Of a stretch of 64,000 nt of DNA, positions 46,831 through 54,879 are shown piece by piece. The notes under the pieces were generated by a model. That model ran no database searches. It was not told the origin of the DNA and was given only the letters and a program-made list of their open reading frames with translations. Positions within the stretch are counted from its first letter, which is position 1. Each line of letters opens with the position of its first letter. This DNA comes from Oricola cellulosilytica. Its GTDB lineage: Bacteria > Pseudomonadota > Alphaproteobacteria > Rhizobiales > Rhizobiaceae. The stretch lies in assembly GCF_019966575.1 (NCBI RefSeq), contig NZ_JAINFK010000003.1:446001-510000 (forward strand), in the 5' to 3' direction. Position numbers and translations under genes: made by a program.

Positions 46831-47475
46831 TCAGCGGGTCTGGGTTGTGAGTATCTTGACGGCGAAAGCGCCGAACACGCTCGCCATCAGCCAGTCGAGC
46901 ACGCGGGTAACGACAGGTTTCTCGCGCAGGGTCTTCGACATCCACCCCGCCGCGACGATCATCGGCGCGACGATCGGGATCGCAATCGCCACGAAAAGAG
47001 CGCCGAGAAAGAAGAATTTCCCGGTGGCGTCCGGATCGCCTGCCGAGACGAATTGCGGCAGAAACGTCATGAAGAACAGGATGATCTTCGGATTGAGCAG
47101 GTTGATTCCGAGACCCGTGAGATAGCTCGCCTTCAGCGAACTTCGTGCCTTCCGGTCCGACTTCAGTGTCAGCGAGGAGCCGTTGCGGATCGCGTCGATG
47201 GCCAGCCAGACCAGATAGGCCGCGCCGACGATCTTGAGCGTGGTGAAAGCAACCGGCGCGGCGACCACCAACGCCGAAAGTCCGAGCGCCACCATCGCCG
47301 TGTGGACGGCAATGCCTGAGAACGCGCCCGCCATGCAGGCAAAGCCCGCGGCACGACCCTGCGAAAGCGTGCGCGACAGGAACAGCGTCATGTCAGGGCC
47401 CGGCGTCAACGAAAGAATGACCGAGGCAAGCGTGAACGCGGCGAGTGTCGGCCAGTCGGGGATGTATGCGGGCAT
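46831..47475 (-). CDS. LysE-family amino acid exporter (RhtB-like)
   Basis: A 214-residue protein with six hydrophobic segments. The opening [30 protein letters not shown] contains the TPGPDM motif, and [20 protein letters not shown] the NPK motif, both diagnostic of LysE/RhtB translocators. The exported amino acid cannot be inferred. There is no good ribosome binding site; a tract of ten C on this strand lies 15-24 nt upstream of the ATG, where length changes could alter expression. Confidence 0.9.
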   Translation of the reverse strand: MPAYIPDWPTLAAFTLASVILSLTPGPDMTLFLSRTLSQGRAAGFACMAGAFSGIAVHTAMVALGLSALVVAAPVAFTTLKIVGAAYLVWLAIDAIRNGSSLTLKSDRKARSSLKASYLTGLGINLLNPKIILFFMTFLPQFVSAGDPDATGKFFFLGALFVAIAIPIVAPMIVAAGWMSKTLREKPVVTRVLDWLMASVFGAFAVKILTTQTR

Positions 47476-47489
47476 GTTGGGGGCTCGCC

Positions 47490-47499
47490 GGGGGGGGGG
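47490..47499. repeat. Homopolymeric tract of ten G
   Basis: Ten consecutive G (47490-47499) in the 95-bp gap between the divergent lysE and PAP2 genes. Such tracts are prone to slippage; see the finding. A sequencing length error is also possible. Confidence 0.7.
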
Positions 47500-47570
47500 T
47501 TACGGGTCCACCCTTGCGGGTGTGCGGCCACCATGCCACACGGGGCCGGATTCCAGAAGGGGGCTTCAGG

Positions 47571-48317
47571 GTGAGGACAACCGGAAAAAATCCATTCGGG
47601 CCATTCGCCCACCCGGTAAGCGCCGTTGCGGCGACGTCGGCGTGGATCGCTTTGCTGCTGGCCTTCCGCAGCCAGCCGCAATGGGATCTGGCCGCAGCCG
47701 CCGCGTTTTTCGATTCCGCGGCCTGCGCGGCGTCCCCGGTGGCGTCGGGCCAATATTGCGCCGGCTTCACCTTCTCGGGCCTTCCCTTCTTAGCCACCGT
47801 CCGGCAACTTCTGCATCCCCTGCCTGCCCTTCTCGGCATCGGGCTGATGATCGTTCTCGCGGTGGAGCTGCGCGCAGGATTGCGTTGGCACAATCCTGGC
47901 ATCCGCCTCAAGGTGGTGTTGATCGGTGCCCTGATCCTCGGACCGGGCCTGATCGTCAACGGCATATTGAAAGCCTATTGGGGCCGGCCGCGCCCCTGGA
48001 TGACCGAGGATTTTGGCGGCTGGCTGCCCTTCGTGGAAGCCGGGACCGAGACGGATCTGTGCGCTTCAAACTGTTCGTTCGTGTCGGGCGAGGCAGCCGC
48101 CGCCGGCTGGCTGATGTGCCTTGCCCTGCTGCTCGCCATTCGGCGTCGCTTCCTCGCGGCAGCGATCCTCGGCGGCGGCGCGATAGCGATGGCGCTTTTG
48201 CGCGTCGCCTTCGGCGCCCATTACCTGTCGGACGCCCTTCTCGGATTTTTCATGACCGTCGTCTTGTTCATGATGCTTGCCGCGCTGAGCGAATGGCTGG
48301 CCGCGCGCCGTTCCTGA
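47571..48317 (+). CDS. PAP2-superfamily phosphatase (lipid A phosphatase-like)
   Basis: A 248-residue membrane phosphatase with about six helices. The first active-site motif is KAYWGRPRP (K-x6-RP) and the third [11 protein letters not shown] (R-x5-H-x3-D). The middle motif, usually PSGH, reads FVSGEAA, with Glu for His; related alphaproteobacterial enzymes of the LpxE/LpxF kind show this too as far as I recall. Likely substrates are lipid A or undecaprenyl phosphates on the periplasmic face. GTG 47571 with AAGGGGG upstream is chosen; longer in-frame starts cross the G-tract. Confidence 0.83.
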   Translation: MRTTGKNPFGPFAHPVSAVAATSAWIALLLAFRSQPQWDLAAAAAFFDSAACAASPVASGQYCAGFTFSGLPFLATVRQLLHPLPALLGIGLMIVLAVELRAGLRWHNPGIRLKVVLIGALILGPGLIVNGILKAYWGRPRPWMTEDFGGWLPFVEAGTETDLCASNCSFVSGEAAAAGWLMCLALLLAIRRRFLAAAILGGGAIAMALLRVAFGAHYLSDALLGFFMTVVLFMMLAALSEWLAARRS

Positions 48318-48400
48318 TCTGCAAAGCGCTTGCGCTGCACCGCAAACGCAATATGGTGCGCGCGATTTTCCCGAAAGCCCTCCAACCGGACCGAACTCCC

Positions 48401-49627
48401 ATGAATGCCGCAAAAAAAGACGTCAAGAAGGTCGTTCTCGCCTATTCCGGCGGCCTCGACACCTCGATCATCCTGAAATGGCTGCAGACCGAGCTGAACG
48501 CTGAAGTCGTCACCTTCACCGCCGATCTCGGCCAGGGCGACGAGCTCGAGCCGGCTCGCAAGAAGGCCGAGATGCTGGGCATCAGGGAAATCTATATCGA
48601 GGATGTCCGCGAGGAGTTCATCCGCGACTTCGTCTTTCCGATGTTCCGCGCCAATGCGGTCTATGAGGGCATCTACCTGCTCGGTACCTCGATCGCACGT
48701 CCGTTGATCTCCAAGCGGTTGGTCGAAATCGCCGAGGAAACCGGCGCCGACGCCATCGCCCATGGCGCGACCGGAAAGGGCAACGACCAGGTCCGTTTCG
48801 AACTGTCGGCCTATGCGCTCAATCCGGACATCAAGGTCATCGCTCCTTGGCGCGACTGGTCCTTCAGGTCGCGCACCGATCTCATCGACTTCGCCCGCGA
48901 TCACCAGATCCCGGTACCGAAGGACAAGCAGGGCGAAGCGCCGTTTTCGGTCGACGCCAACATGCTGCATTCCTCATCGGAGGGTAAAGTGCTGGAAGAT
49001 CCGTGGTTGGAAGCGCCGGAATATGTCCACATGCGCACCGTTTCGCCGATGGACGCGCCCGACACGGCGACCGACATCAAGATCGAGTTCAGCAATGGTG
49101 ATGCGGTTGCACTGAATGGCGAGGCGATGAGCCCTGCGACCTTGTTTGCGAAGCTCAACGACCTTGGCCGCGACAACGGCATCGGCCGCATCGACCTGGT
49201 GGAGAACCGGTTCGTCGGCATGAAATCGCGCGGCGTGTACGAGACGCCGGGCGGCACGATCCTCCTCGCTGCCCACCGCGCGATGGAATCGATCACGCTG
49301 GACCGCGGCGCGGCGCATCTGAAGGACGAACTGATGCCGCGCTACGCCGAGCTCATCTACAATGGCTTCTGGTTCTCGCCGGAGCGCGAAATGCTGCAGG
49401 CCGCGATCGACCACAGCCAGAAGGATGTAGAGGGCACCGTCCGGCTCAAGCTCTACAAGGGCAATGTCATCACCACCGGCCGCAAGTCGCCGAAATCGCT
49501 CTACTCCGAAGAACTCGTCACTTTCGAGGACGATCGGGGCGCATACGATCAGAAGGACGCCGCGGGCTTCATCCGGCTCAACGCGCTGCGCCTGCGCACG
49601 CTCGCTGCGCGCAAGCGGAGGAACTAA
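48401..49627 (+). CDS. argG: Argininosuccinate synthase
   Basis: Joins citrulline and aspartate with ATP hydrolysis in arginine synthesis. The 408-residue protein has [12 protein letters not shown] (PP-loop), [35 protein letters not shown] and [20 protein letters not shown] 48401 starts [10 protein letters not shown]; the run of seven A in codons 4-6 is a mild slippage site. The ribosome binding site is weak. It follows the PAP2 gene by 83 bp and converges on the SRPBCC gene. Confidence 0.96.
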   Translation: MNAAKKDVKKVVLAYSGGLDTSIILKWLQTELNAEVVTFTADLGQGDELEPARKKAEMLGIREIYIEDVREEFIRDFVFPMFRANAVYEGIYLLGTSIARPLISKRLVEIAEETGADAIAHGATGKGNDQVRFELSAYALNPDIKVIAPWRDWSFRSRTDLIDFARDHQIPVPKDKQGEAPFSVDANMLHSSSEGKVLEDPWLEAPEYVHMRTVSPMDAPDTATDIKIEFSNGDAVALNGEAMSPATLFAKLNDLGRDNGIGRIDLVENRFVGMKSRGVYETPGGTILLAAHRAMESITLDRGAAHLKDELMPRYAELIYNGFWFSPEREMLQAAIDHSQKDVEGTVRLKLYKGNVITTGRKSPKSLYSEELVTFEDDRGAYDQKDAAGFIRLNALRLRTLAARKRRN

Positions 49628-49633
49628 ACACGG

Positions 49634-50086
49634 TCAGCCGTCGGCCCCGCCGGATTCCAGGATACGCTTGAGCTTTGCCAAATCCTTGCGGTTGGCCCGG
49701 TTCATGGCTGCTGCCATAAGCGGAGCCGTGACCGCGGCAAAACCCGAAGGCTCGCCGCGATTGCGCAGCTCCATGAGTGTGCCGCCATCATCAAGACCGC
49801 GCCAAGAATAGGTCGTTTCCATCGGGAACGGACCTTCTGCCGTCCGCATGACGAACCTTTCGCCGGGCACAAGATCCACCACCTCATAGGTGTAGGCCAA
49901 ACGGCGGCCAAGAAACTGCGCCACGAAGGCGATGTGCGACCCGATACGCAGCGGCTTCGTCGTCCGCCATTCAACCGACCTTATATTCACGTACCATTGT
50001 GGCGCGTTGTCAGGATCGGCAGCAAAGCTGGCGACCGTATTCAGGGGTCTTTTAATGGAGATTGAGTTGGAGACGTCGACTTTCAC
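49634..50086 (-). CDS. SRPBCC-family (polyketide cyclase/START-like) protein
   Basis: A 150-residue protein beginning MKVDVSNSISIKRPLNTVAS, with FAADPDNAPQWYVNIRSVEW, the usual opening strand and helix of the SRPBCC fold, then GRRLAYTYEVVDLVPGERFV and ETTYSWRGLDDGGTLMELRN. It probably binds a hydrophobic ligand; no function can be assigned. The stop lies 6 bp from the argG stop on the opposite strand. Confidence 0.8.
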   Translation of the reverse strand: MKVDVSNSISIKRPLNTVASFAADPDNAPQWYVNIRSVEWRTTKPLRIGSHIAFVAQFLGRRLAYTYEVVDLVPGERFVMRTAEGPFPMETTYSWRGLDDGGTLMELRNRGEPSGFAAVTAPLMAAAMNRANRKDLAKLKRILESGGADG

Positions 50087-50099
50087 GTGAGCGGTTCCG

Positions 50100-50230
50100 T
50101 TGGACGCTGTCTCTTACGCCATCGATCATCAGATTGTCAACTTTTTGGTTGAATAATTCTCGCCGCCGGCGTTATCGGCGGCCTCGTCCCGTTCGCCGGC
50201 TTGGCGCTGACCAACTGGGACCACAGGTAA
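50100..50230 (+). pseudogene. Possible frameshifted small membrane protein
   Basis: From TTG 50100 one frame gives MDAVSYAIDHQIVNFLVE and then TAA. A -1 shift at the last Glu codon continues without a stop as IILAAGVIGGLVPFAGLALT then NWDHR and TAA at 50228-50230. The joined 43 residues read like a short membrane helix with polar ends. Neither half has a convincing start or ribosome binding site, so this may be a decayed gene, a sequencing error or chance. The rest of the 257-bp gap 50087-50343 shows nothing else. Confidence 0.25.
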
Positions 50231-50343
50231 ATTTAATCTTTAACGCTGGCGCCGTGAGTGGGGGCGCGTGATGTTATTCTTGGCAAACCGGATACGGGTG
50301 CTTAGCTGACAAGCGACCGATCTTCACCGCCGCAAGGAGTCCC

Positions 50344-52386
50344 ATGCCCGCGTCATCCAACTCATCGCCCCTGACCGACTGGACCGGTGCTTATGGCCTG
50401 CCGGATTTCTCCGCAATTCGCGACGAGGAATTCGAACCGGCGATTCGCGCGGCCTTCGATGCGCATCTGGCCGAGATCCGGGGGATTGCCGACAATCCGG
50501 AGCCGCCCGACTTCGCCAACACCATCGCGGCGCTGGAGATCGCCGGCGAGGATCTTTCCCGGGTGAGTGCGATCTTCTTCAACCGCGCCGGTTCGCACAC
50601 CAACGACCTGATCCGCCAGGTAGAGCGCACGGTTTCGCCGCTCTACGCGCGTCACCGCTCCGCCGTGGCGATGAACAGGGCCCTGTTCGCGCGGATCGAT
50701 GCCTTGTGGGCAGAGCGCGACAGCCTCGGCCTCACGACTGAACAGTACCGGGTGCTGGAGCGCCGCTGGAAGGGCTTTGTCCGCTCCGGTGCTGCGCTTG
50801 AAGGCGCCGCACGCGAGCGTTACGCCGAAATCACCGAGCGGCTTGCTACCCTCGGCACGCAGTTCGGTCAGAACGTGCTGAAGGACGAGTCGGACTGGAT
50901 ACTCCTTGTCGAGGACGACGGCGGCCTCGACGGCCTGCCCGATTGGCTGATCGACGCGATGGCGTCCGTCGCGGAAGAACGCGGGCATGCCGGCCGGCAT
51001 GCCGTCAGCCTGTCACGCTCGATCGCCGACCCGTTCCTGACGTTCTCGACCCGCCGCGATCTGCGCGAACGGGTTTATAACGCATGGCTTGCGCGCGGAG
51101 AAAACGGCGGCGAGACTGACAATACCGGCGTGATCGCCGAGACGCTGGCGCTTCGCCGCGAACAGGCGGCGCTGCTCGGCTACGCCAGCTACGCGGCCTA
51201 CAAGCTCGACGACACAATGGCCAAGACCCCGGAAAACGTCTCCAGGCTGCTGGAGACGGTCTGGGAAAAGGGTGTTGCCCGCGCCAACGAGGAAGCCGCG
51301 GATATCGAGTCGATGATTGCGGCGGACGGGCACAACCACAAGGCGGCGAAATGGGACTGGCGCTTTTACGCCGAGAAGATCCGCCGCGATCGCTTCGATT
51401 TCTCCGACGCCGACGTGAAACCCTACCTGCAGCTCGAAAGGATGATCGAGGCCGCCTTCGCGGTAGCGACACGCCTGTTCGGCATCACGTTCGAGGAAAT
51501 CAATGACGTCCCGCTCTACCACCCGGACGCCCGGCTGTGGCGGGTGTCGGACCGAGACGGCTCGCATCGCGCCCTCTTCATCGGCGACTATTTCGCCCGC
51601 CCCTCCAAGCGCTCCGGGGCCTGGATGAGCGCCCTGCAGACACAGGCCAAATTGACCGGGGAAACGCCGATCGTGCTGAACACGATGAACTTCGCCAAGC
51701 CGCCGGCCGGCAAGCCGGCGCTTCTGTCGTTCGACGACGCACGCACGCTGTTTCACGAGTTCGGCCATGCGCTGCATGGCATGCTGTCCGACGTCACCTA
51801 TCCGTCGGTGTCGGGAACAAGCGTCTCGCGCGATTTCGTCGAACTGCCGTCGCAGCTTTATGAACACTGGCTGACTGTTCCCGAAGTGCTCGACGAATTC
51901 GCCGTGCACGCCGAGACCGGAAAGTCCATGCCGAAGGAGCTGCTCGACAAGGTGCTTGCGGCACAGACCTTCAATATCGGCTTTCAGACGGTCGAGTACA
52001 CGTCGAGCGCGCTGGTCGACATGGCCTACCATGCCGGAACCGACGTGCCCGCCGAACCGGCGGAATTCGAGGCCGGGATCCTTCAGCGAATCGGCATTCC
52101 CGACGCCATCGCGATGCGCCACCGCTCGCCGCATTTCCAGCATATCTTTGCCGGGGACGGTTACGCGGCGGGCTACTATTCCTATATGTGGTCCGAGGTG
52201 ATGGACGCCGACGCGTTTCGCGCCTTCGAGGAAACCGGCGACCCGTTCAACCCGGACATCGCCCGGAAGCTCCGCAGGCACATCTATGCGTCGGGCGGCA
52301 CGATCGATCCCGAGGACGCCTACAAGGCGTTTCGCGGCCGTTTGCCGACCCCGGACGCCATGCTTGAGGAGCGCGGGCTGGCATAA
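50344..52386 (+). CDS. M3-family oligopeptidase (Dcp/OpdA-like)
   Basis: Cytoplasmic zinc peptidase that degrades short peptides. At 680 residues it has the normal length; HEFGH at about residue 471 in LFHEFGHALHGMLS gives the two His ligands and catalytic Glu. Nearby VELPSQLYEHWL supplies the third Glu ligand region, and GYYSYMWSEVMDADAF is the typical C-terminal motif. AAGGAG lies 6 nt upstream of ATG 50344. The M50 gene follows 33 bp later and is probably cotranscribed. Confidence 0.94.
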   Translation: MPASSNSSPLTDWTGAYGLPDFSAIRDEEFEPAIRAAFDAHLAEIRGIADNPEPPDFANTIAALEIAGEDLSRVSAIFFNRAGSHTNDLIRQVERTVSPLYARHRSAVAMNRALFARIDALWAERDSLGLTTEQYRVLERRWKGFVRSGAALEGAARERYAEITERLATLGTQFGQNVLKDESDWILLVEDDGGLDGLPDWLIDAMASVAEERGHAGRHAVSLSRSIADPFLTFSTRRDLRERVYNAWLARGENGGETDNTGVIAETLALRREQAALLGYASYAAYKLDDTMAKTPENVSRLLETVWEKGVARANEEAADIESMIAADGHNHKAAKWDWRFYAEKIRRDRFDFSDADVKPYLQLERMIEAAFAVATRLFGITFEEINDVPLYHPDARLWRVSDRDGSHRALFIGDYFARPSKRSGAWMSALQTQAKLTGETPIVLNTMNFAKPPAGKPALLSFDDARTLFHEFGHALHGMLSDVTYPSVSGTSVSRDFVELPSQLYEHWLTVPEVLDEFAVHAETGKSMPKELLDKVLAAQTFNIGFQTVEYTSSALVDMAYHAGTDVPAEPAEFEAGILQRIGIPDAIAMRHRSPHFQHIFAGDGYAAGYYSYMWSEVMDADAFRAFEETGDPFNPDIARKLRRHIYASGGTIDPEDAYKAFRGRLPTPDAMLEERGLA

Positions 52387-52419
52387 GGGTCCTGACCCCT
52401 AATGATGGAGTGACGGGAC

Positions 52420-53529
52420 ATGCAATGGTCTTTTCCGGTCGCAAAGGTCGCCGGCAGCGAGATTCGCATCCATTTGACGTTCTTCCTGCTGCTGCTGTGG
52501 ATCGGCATCGCCCATTTTCAGTCCGGCGGCGGCGCGGCCGCTACCGAGGGTATCCTGTTCATCCTGGCCGTCTTCGCATGCGTCGTCCTGCATGAACTCG
52601 GCCACGCGCTTGCCGCGCGGCGCTACGGCATCCGCACGCCGCGCATCACGCTGCTGCCGATCGGTGGCGTCGCCGAACTGGAACGCATGCCGGAAAAGCC
52701 ATCCGAGGAGATTGTCGTCGCCATCGCGGGCCCGCTGGTCAACGTCGCCATCGCCGCGGCGCTCATCGTGTTTCTCGGCGCATGGCCCGACATGGCGGCG
52801 ATTTCCGAGATCGAGAATCCGTCCTTCGGTTTCTTCGCGCGTCTCGCCGTCGTCAACGTCGTGCTCGTCCTGTTCAATCTCATTCCGGCCTTTCCGATGG
52901 ATGGCGGCCGGGTTTTGCGGGCGCTTCTGGCAACGCGGTTCCCGCGGGTTCGGGCAACCGCGATCGCCGCGCGCGTCGGCCAGATCACGGCGTTCCTGTT
53001 CGGCTTCCTCGGCCTTTTGAGCGGCAACGTGCTGCTGATCTTCGTGGCGATCTTCGTCTATGTCGCGGCCACGTCCGAAGCCCAGGCGACGAACCTGCAG
53101 GACGTCGCGCGGCACGTGCCCGTCCGCGACGCGATGATCACCCGCTATGATGCGCTCGGCCCGCGCTCGACGCTCGACGACGCCGCGGCCGCTCTTCTGA
53201 GAACCACCCAGCACGAATTTCCCGTGGTCGACGGCGGCGGCAACCTTCGCGGCGTCTTGACGCGAGCCGACATGGTCGCCGCCCTGCAGTCCCGCCCGCG
53301 CGAGACGCCGGTTCTGGAAGTCATGACGCGGGACATCCCCGTCGTCTCCGAGGGACAAATGCTGGATGCCGCCTTCACGCTCCTTCAGGGGGCGGGCGTT
53401 CCGGCGGTCGGCGTCGTCGACCGTGAAGGCCGGCTCGTCGGCTATGTCACCATCGAGAATATCGGCGAACTGATGATGGTGCGCGAGCCGGCGCCAGTGT
53501 CCCGTGAAGGCTGGCGGCGCGACGGATAG
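52420..53529 (+). CDS. Site-2-protease family (M50) intramembrane metalloprotease with CBS pair
   Basis: A 369-residue protein. The membrane half (about residues 1-215, six helices) has HELGH at 58-62 in VVLHELGHALAARRYG and the second motif NLIPAFPMDGGRVLRAL with the Asp ligand. The C-terminal 130 residues hold two CBS repeats (VRDAMITRYDALGPRSTLDD; EVMTRDIPVVSEGQMLDAAF), which in this subgroup bind adenine nucleotides and may gate proteolysis. The substrate is unknown. It lies 33 bp after the M3 peptidase gene. Confidence 0.93.
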   Translation: MQWSFPVAKVAGSEIRIHLTFFLLLLWIGIAHFQSGGGAAATEGILFILAVFACVVLHELGHALAARRYGIRTPRITLLPIGGVAELERMPEKPSEEIVVAIAGPLVNVAIAAALIVFLGAWPDMAAISEIENPSFGFFARLAVVNVVLVLFNLIPAFPMDGGRVLRALLATRFPRVRATAIAARVGQITAFLFGFLGLLSGNVLLIFVAIFVYVAATSEAQATNLQDVARHVPVRDAMITRYDALGPRSTLDDAAAALLRTTQHEFPVVDGGGNLRGVLTRADMVAALQSRPRETPVLEVMTRDIPVVSEGQMLDAAFTLLQGAGVPAVGVVDREGRLVGYVTIENIGELMMVREPAPVSREGWRRDG

Positions 53530-53564
53530 ACGCACCACGATCTCGGCGAGCCTGGGTCAGGCCC

Positions 53565-54101
53565 CTAGGCCGCTTGCGACTTGACGTACTGGATGTAGCC
53601 GCGCACGTCGGCAGCCGGCTCCTTGTAGGAATCGCGGAACACCGCCAGCGGCTCCGCCAACGCGTCCGCTGCCGATTTCTGCGCCGCGCCCTTGGCTGTA
53701 TCGTCCGCGTCGCTCGCGCCTACCTCCCCCGCATACTGCGCGAAACCGAGCGAGGGATAGGTTGCGCGCGCGAGTAGCGGATAGAGCGTGCCGATGAGAT
53801 AGAACATCGCACTGTCGATCATCGCCCGCTTTTCCGGCTCGTTCGGGTAGAGGTGAGTCAGTCCATGCTTGTTCGACAGGTACTGCATGATTGCGCAGCT
53901 TTCCCAGAGCGCGCCCTTGGGAAGGCCCTCCTCCTCGATCATCGGGGTTAGGTGCGCAGGATTCTTCGCTAGGAAGGGAGCCTCCCGAGTGTGTCCGTAG
54001 ACGTCGTTTTCCTCGAAATCCAGCCCGGCGGCGCGCACGAAGACGCGCACGCTCATGTTGTTCACGCTTGGTTTGAGGACATTCAACTGCAGATCGGCCA
54101 T
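53565..54101 (-). CDS. Glutathione S-transferase family protein (short)
   Basis: A 178-residue protein with the thioredoxin-like N-terminal domain (LQLNVLKPSVNNMSVRVFVR, NPAHLTPMIEEEG, LWESCAIMQYLSNKH, the ES pair that binds the glutathione gamma-glutamyl group) and a C-terminal helical part. It is 30-50 residues shorter than most GSTs, ending YIQYVKSQAA; no continuation in another frame is seen. It follows the VOC gene by 23 bp on the same strand. Confidence 0.82.
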   Translation of the reverse strand: MADLQLNVLKPSVNNMSVRVFVRAAGLDFEENDVYGHTREAPFLAKNPAHLTPMIEEEGLPKGALWESCAIMQYLSNKHGLTHLYPNEPEKRAMIDSAMFYLIGTLYPLLARATYPSLGFAQYAGEVGASDADDTAKGAAQKSAADALAEPLAVFRDSYKEPAADVRGYIQYVKSQAA

Positions 54102-54124
54102 CGAAACCTCCCCGGTTGGACCGC

Positions 54125-54706
54125 TTAGTATGCTTTCTTCGCAGCACGATCCGCGGAAAGTGATTCCCGCGAACGTTCCGTCAGCGCCTCGATCGCGTCA
54201 GCCAGGTGGATCTCGGCGATGTTGTAGTCGTTCCTGGCGACGCGCTGCTTGTGCGCTTCAAACAGTACCTCGCCATGGGTGAAGCCGGGCGGCGGTTCGA
54301 ACCGGTATGCCGCAAGCTCGATCAGCAGTCCAAGCGGATCGGTGAAGTAGATCGAGTCCATGAAGCCGCGGTCCTTCACGCCGCTGTGCTTGATACCGCG
54401 GTCGTTGAGCCGTTCCACGGCCTGCGAGAACGTCGCCTTCGACACGTTGATCGCGATATGGTGGACAGCGCCCGGATCGGTCGACGTCCGCGCCGGATCG
54501 GGTTTGCGCTCCTCGTTGGTGAAGACGGTGATCAGCCGCCCGTCGCCCGGATCGAAATAGAGATGGCTTTCCGAAGGCGTGTCCAGGTTCGGCTGTTCGA
54601 AGATGAACGGCATGCCCAGCACTCCCTCCCAGAAATCGATCGAGGTCTGACGGTCCGCCCCGACCAGCGTGATGTGATGGATGCCCTGGGCTTGCAGTTT
54701 GCGCAC
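54125..54706 (-). CDS. VOC-family (glyoxalase/dioxygenase fold) protein
   Basis: A 193-residue protein with two beta-alpha-beta modules. Metal ligands are visible as His in GIHHITLVGADRQTSIDFWE, His in AVHHIAINVSK and Glu in DPLGLLIELAAYRF, so a metal-dependent dioxygenase, isomerase or lyase is expected. The family includes ring-cleavage dioxygenases; with a GST next door a detoxification role is possible but not shown. The upstream sequence GGGAGGAAAG provides the ribosome binding site. Confidence 0.85.
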   Translation of the reverse strand: MRKLQAQGIHHITLVGADRQTSIDFWEGVLGMPFIFEQPNLDTPSESHLYFDPGDGRLITVFTNEERKPDPARTSTDPGAVHHIAINVSKATFSQAVERLNDRGIKHSGVKDRGFMDSIYFTDPLGLLIELAAYRFEPPPGFTHGEVLFEAHKQRVARNDYNIAEIHLADAIEALTERSRESLSADRAAKKAY

Positions 54707-54879
54707 ACTTTCCTCCCGGTTGCTTGCGGTCGGCCTATATACTGCAATGGGCGAGACCGGCCGAACAACAGCATTTTGCGCCTCCAGCCACTTTCACGCC
54801 AGCGGGAAAGCATGTATTAGCGCCCCAAACGAACGCGCTCGGCACACTGGCCTGAGCTGACACTTCCGGATTCAAGACT

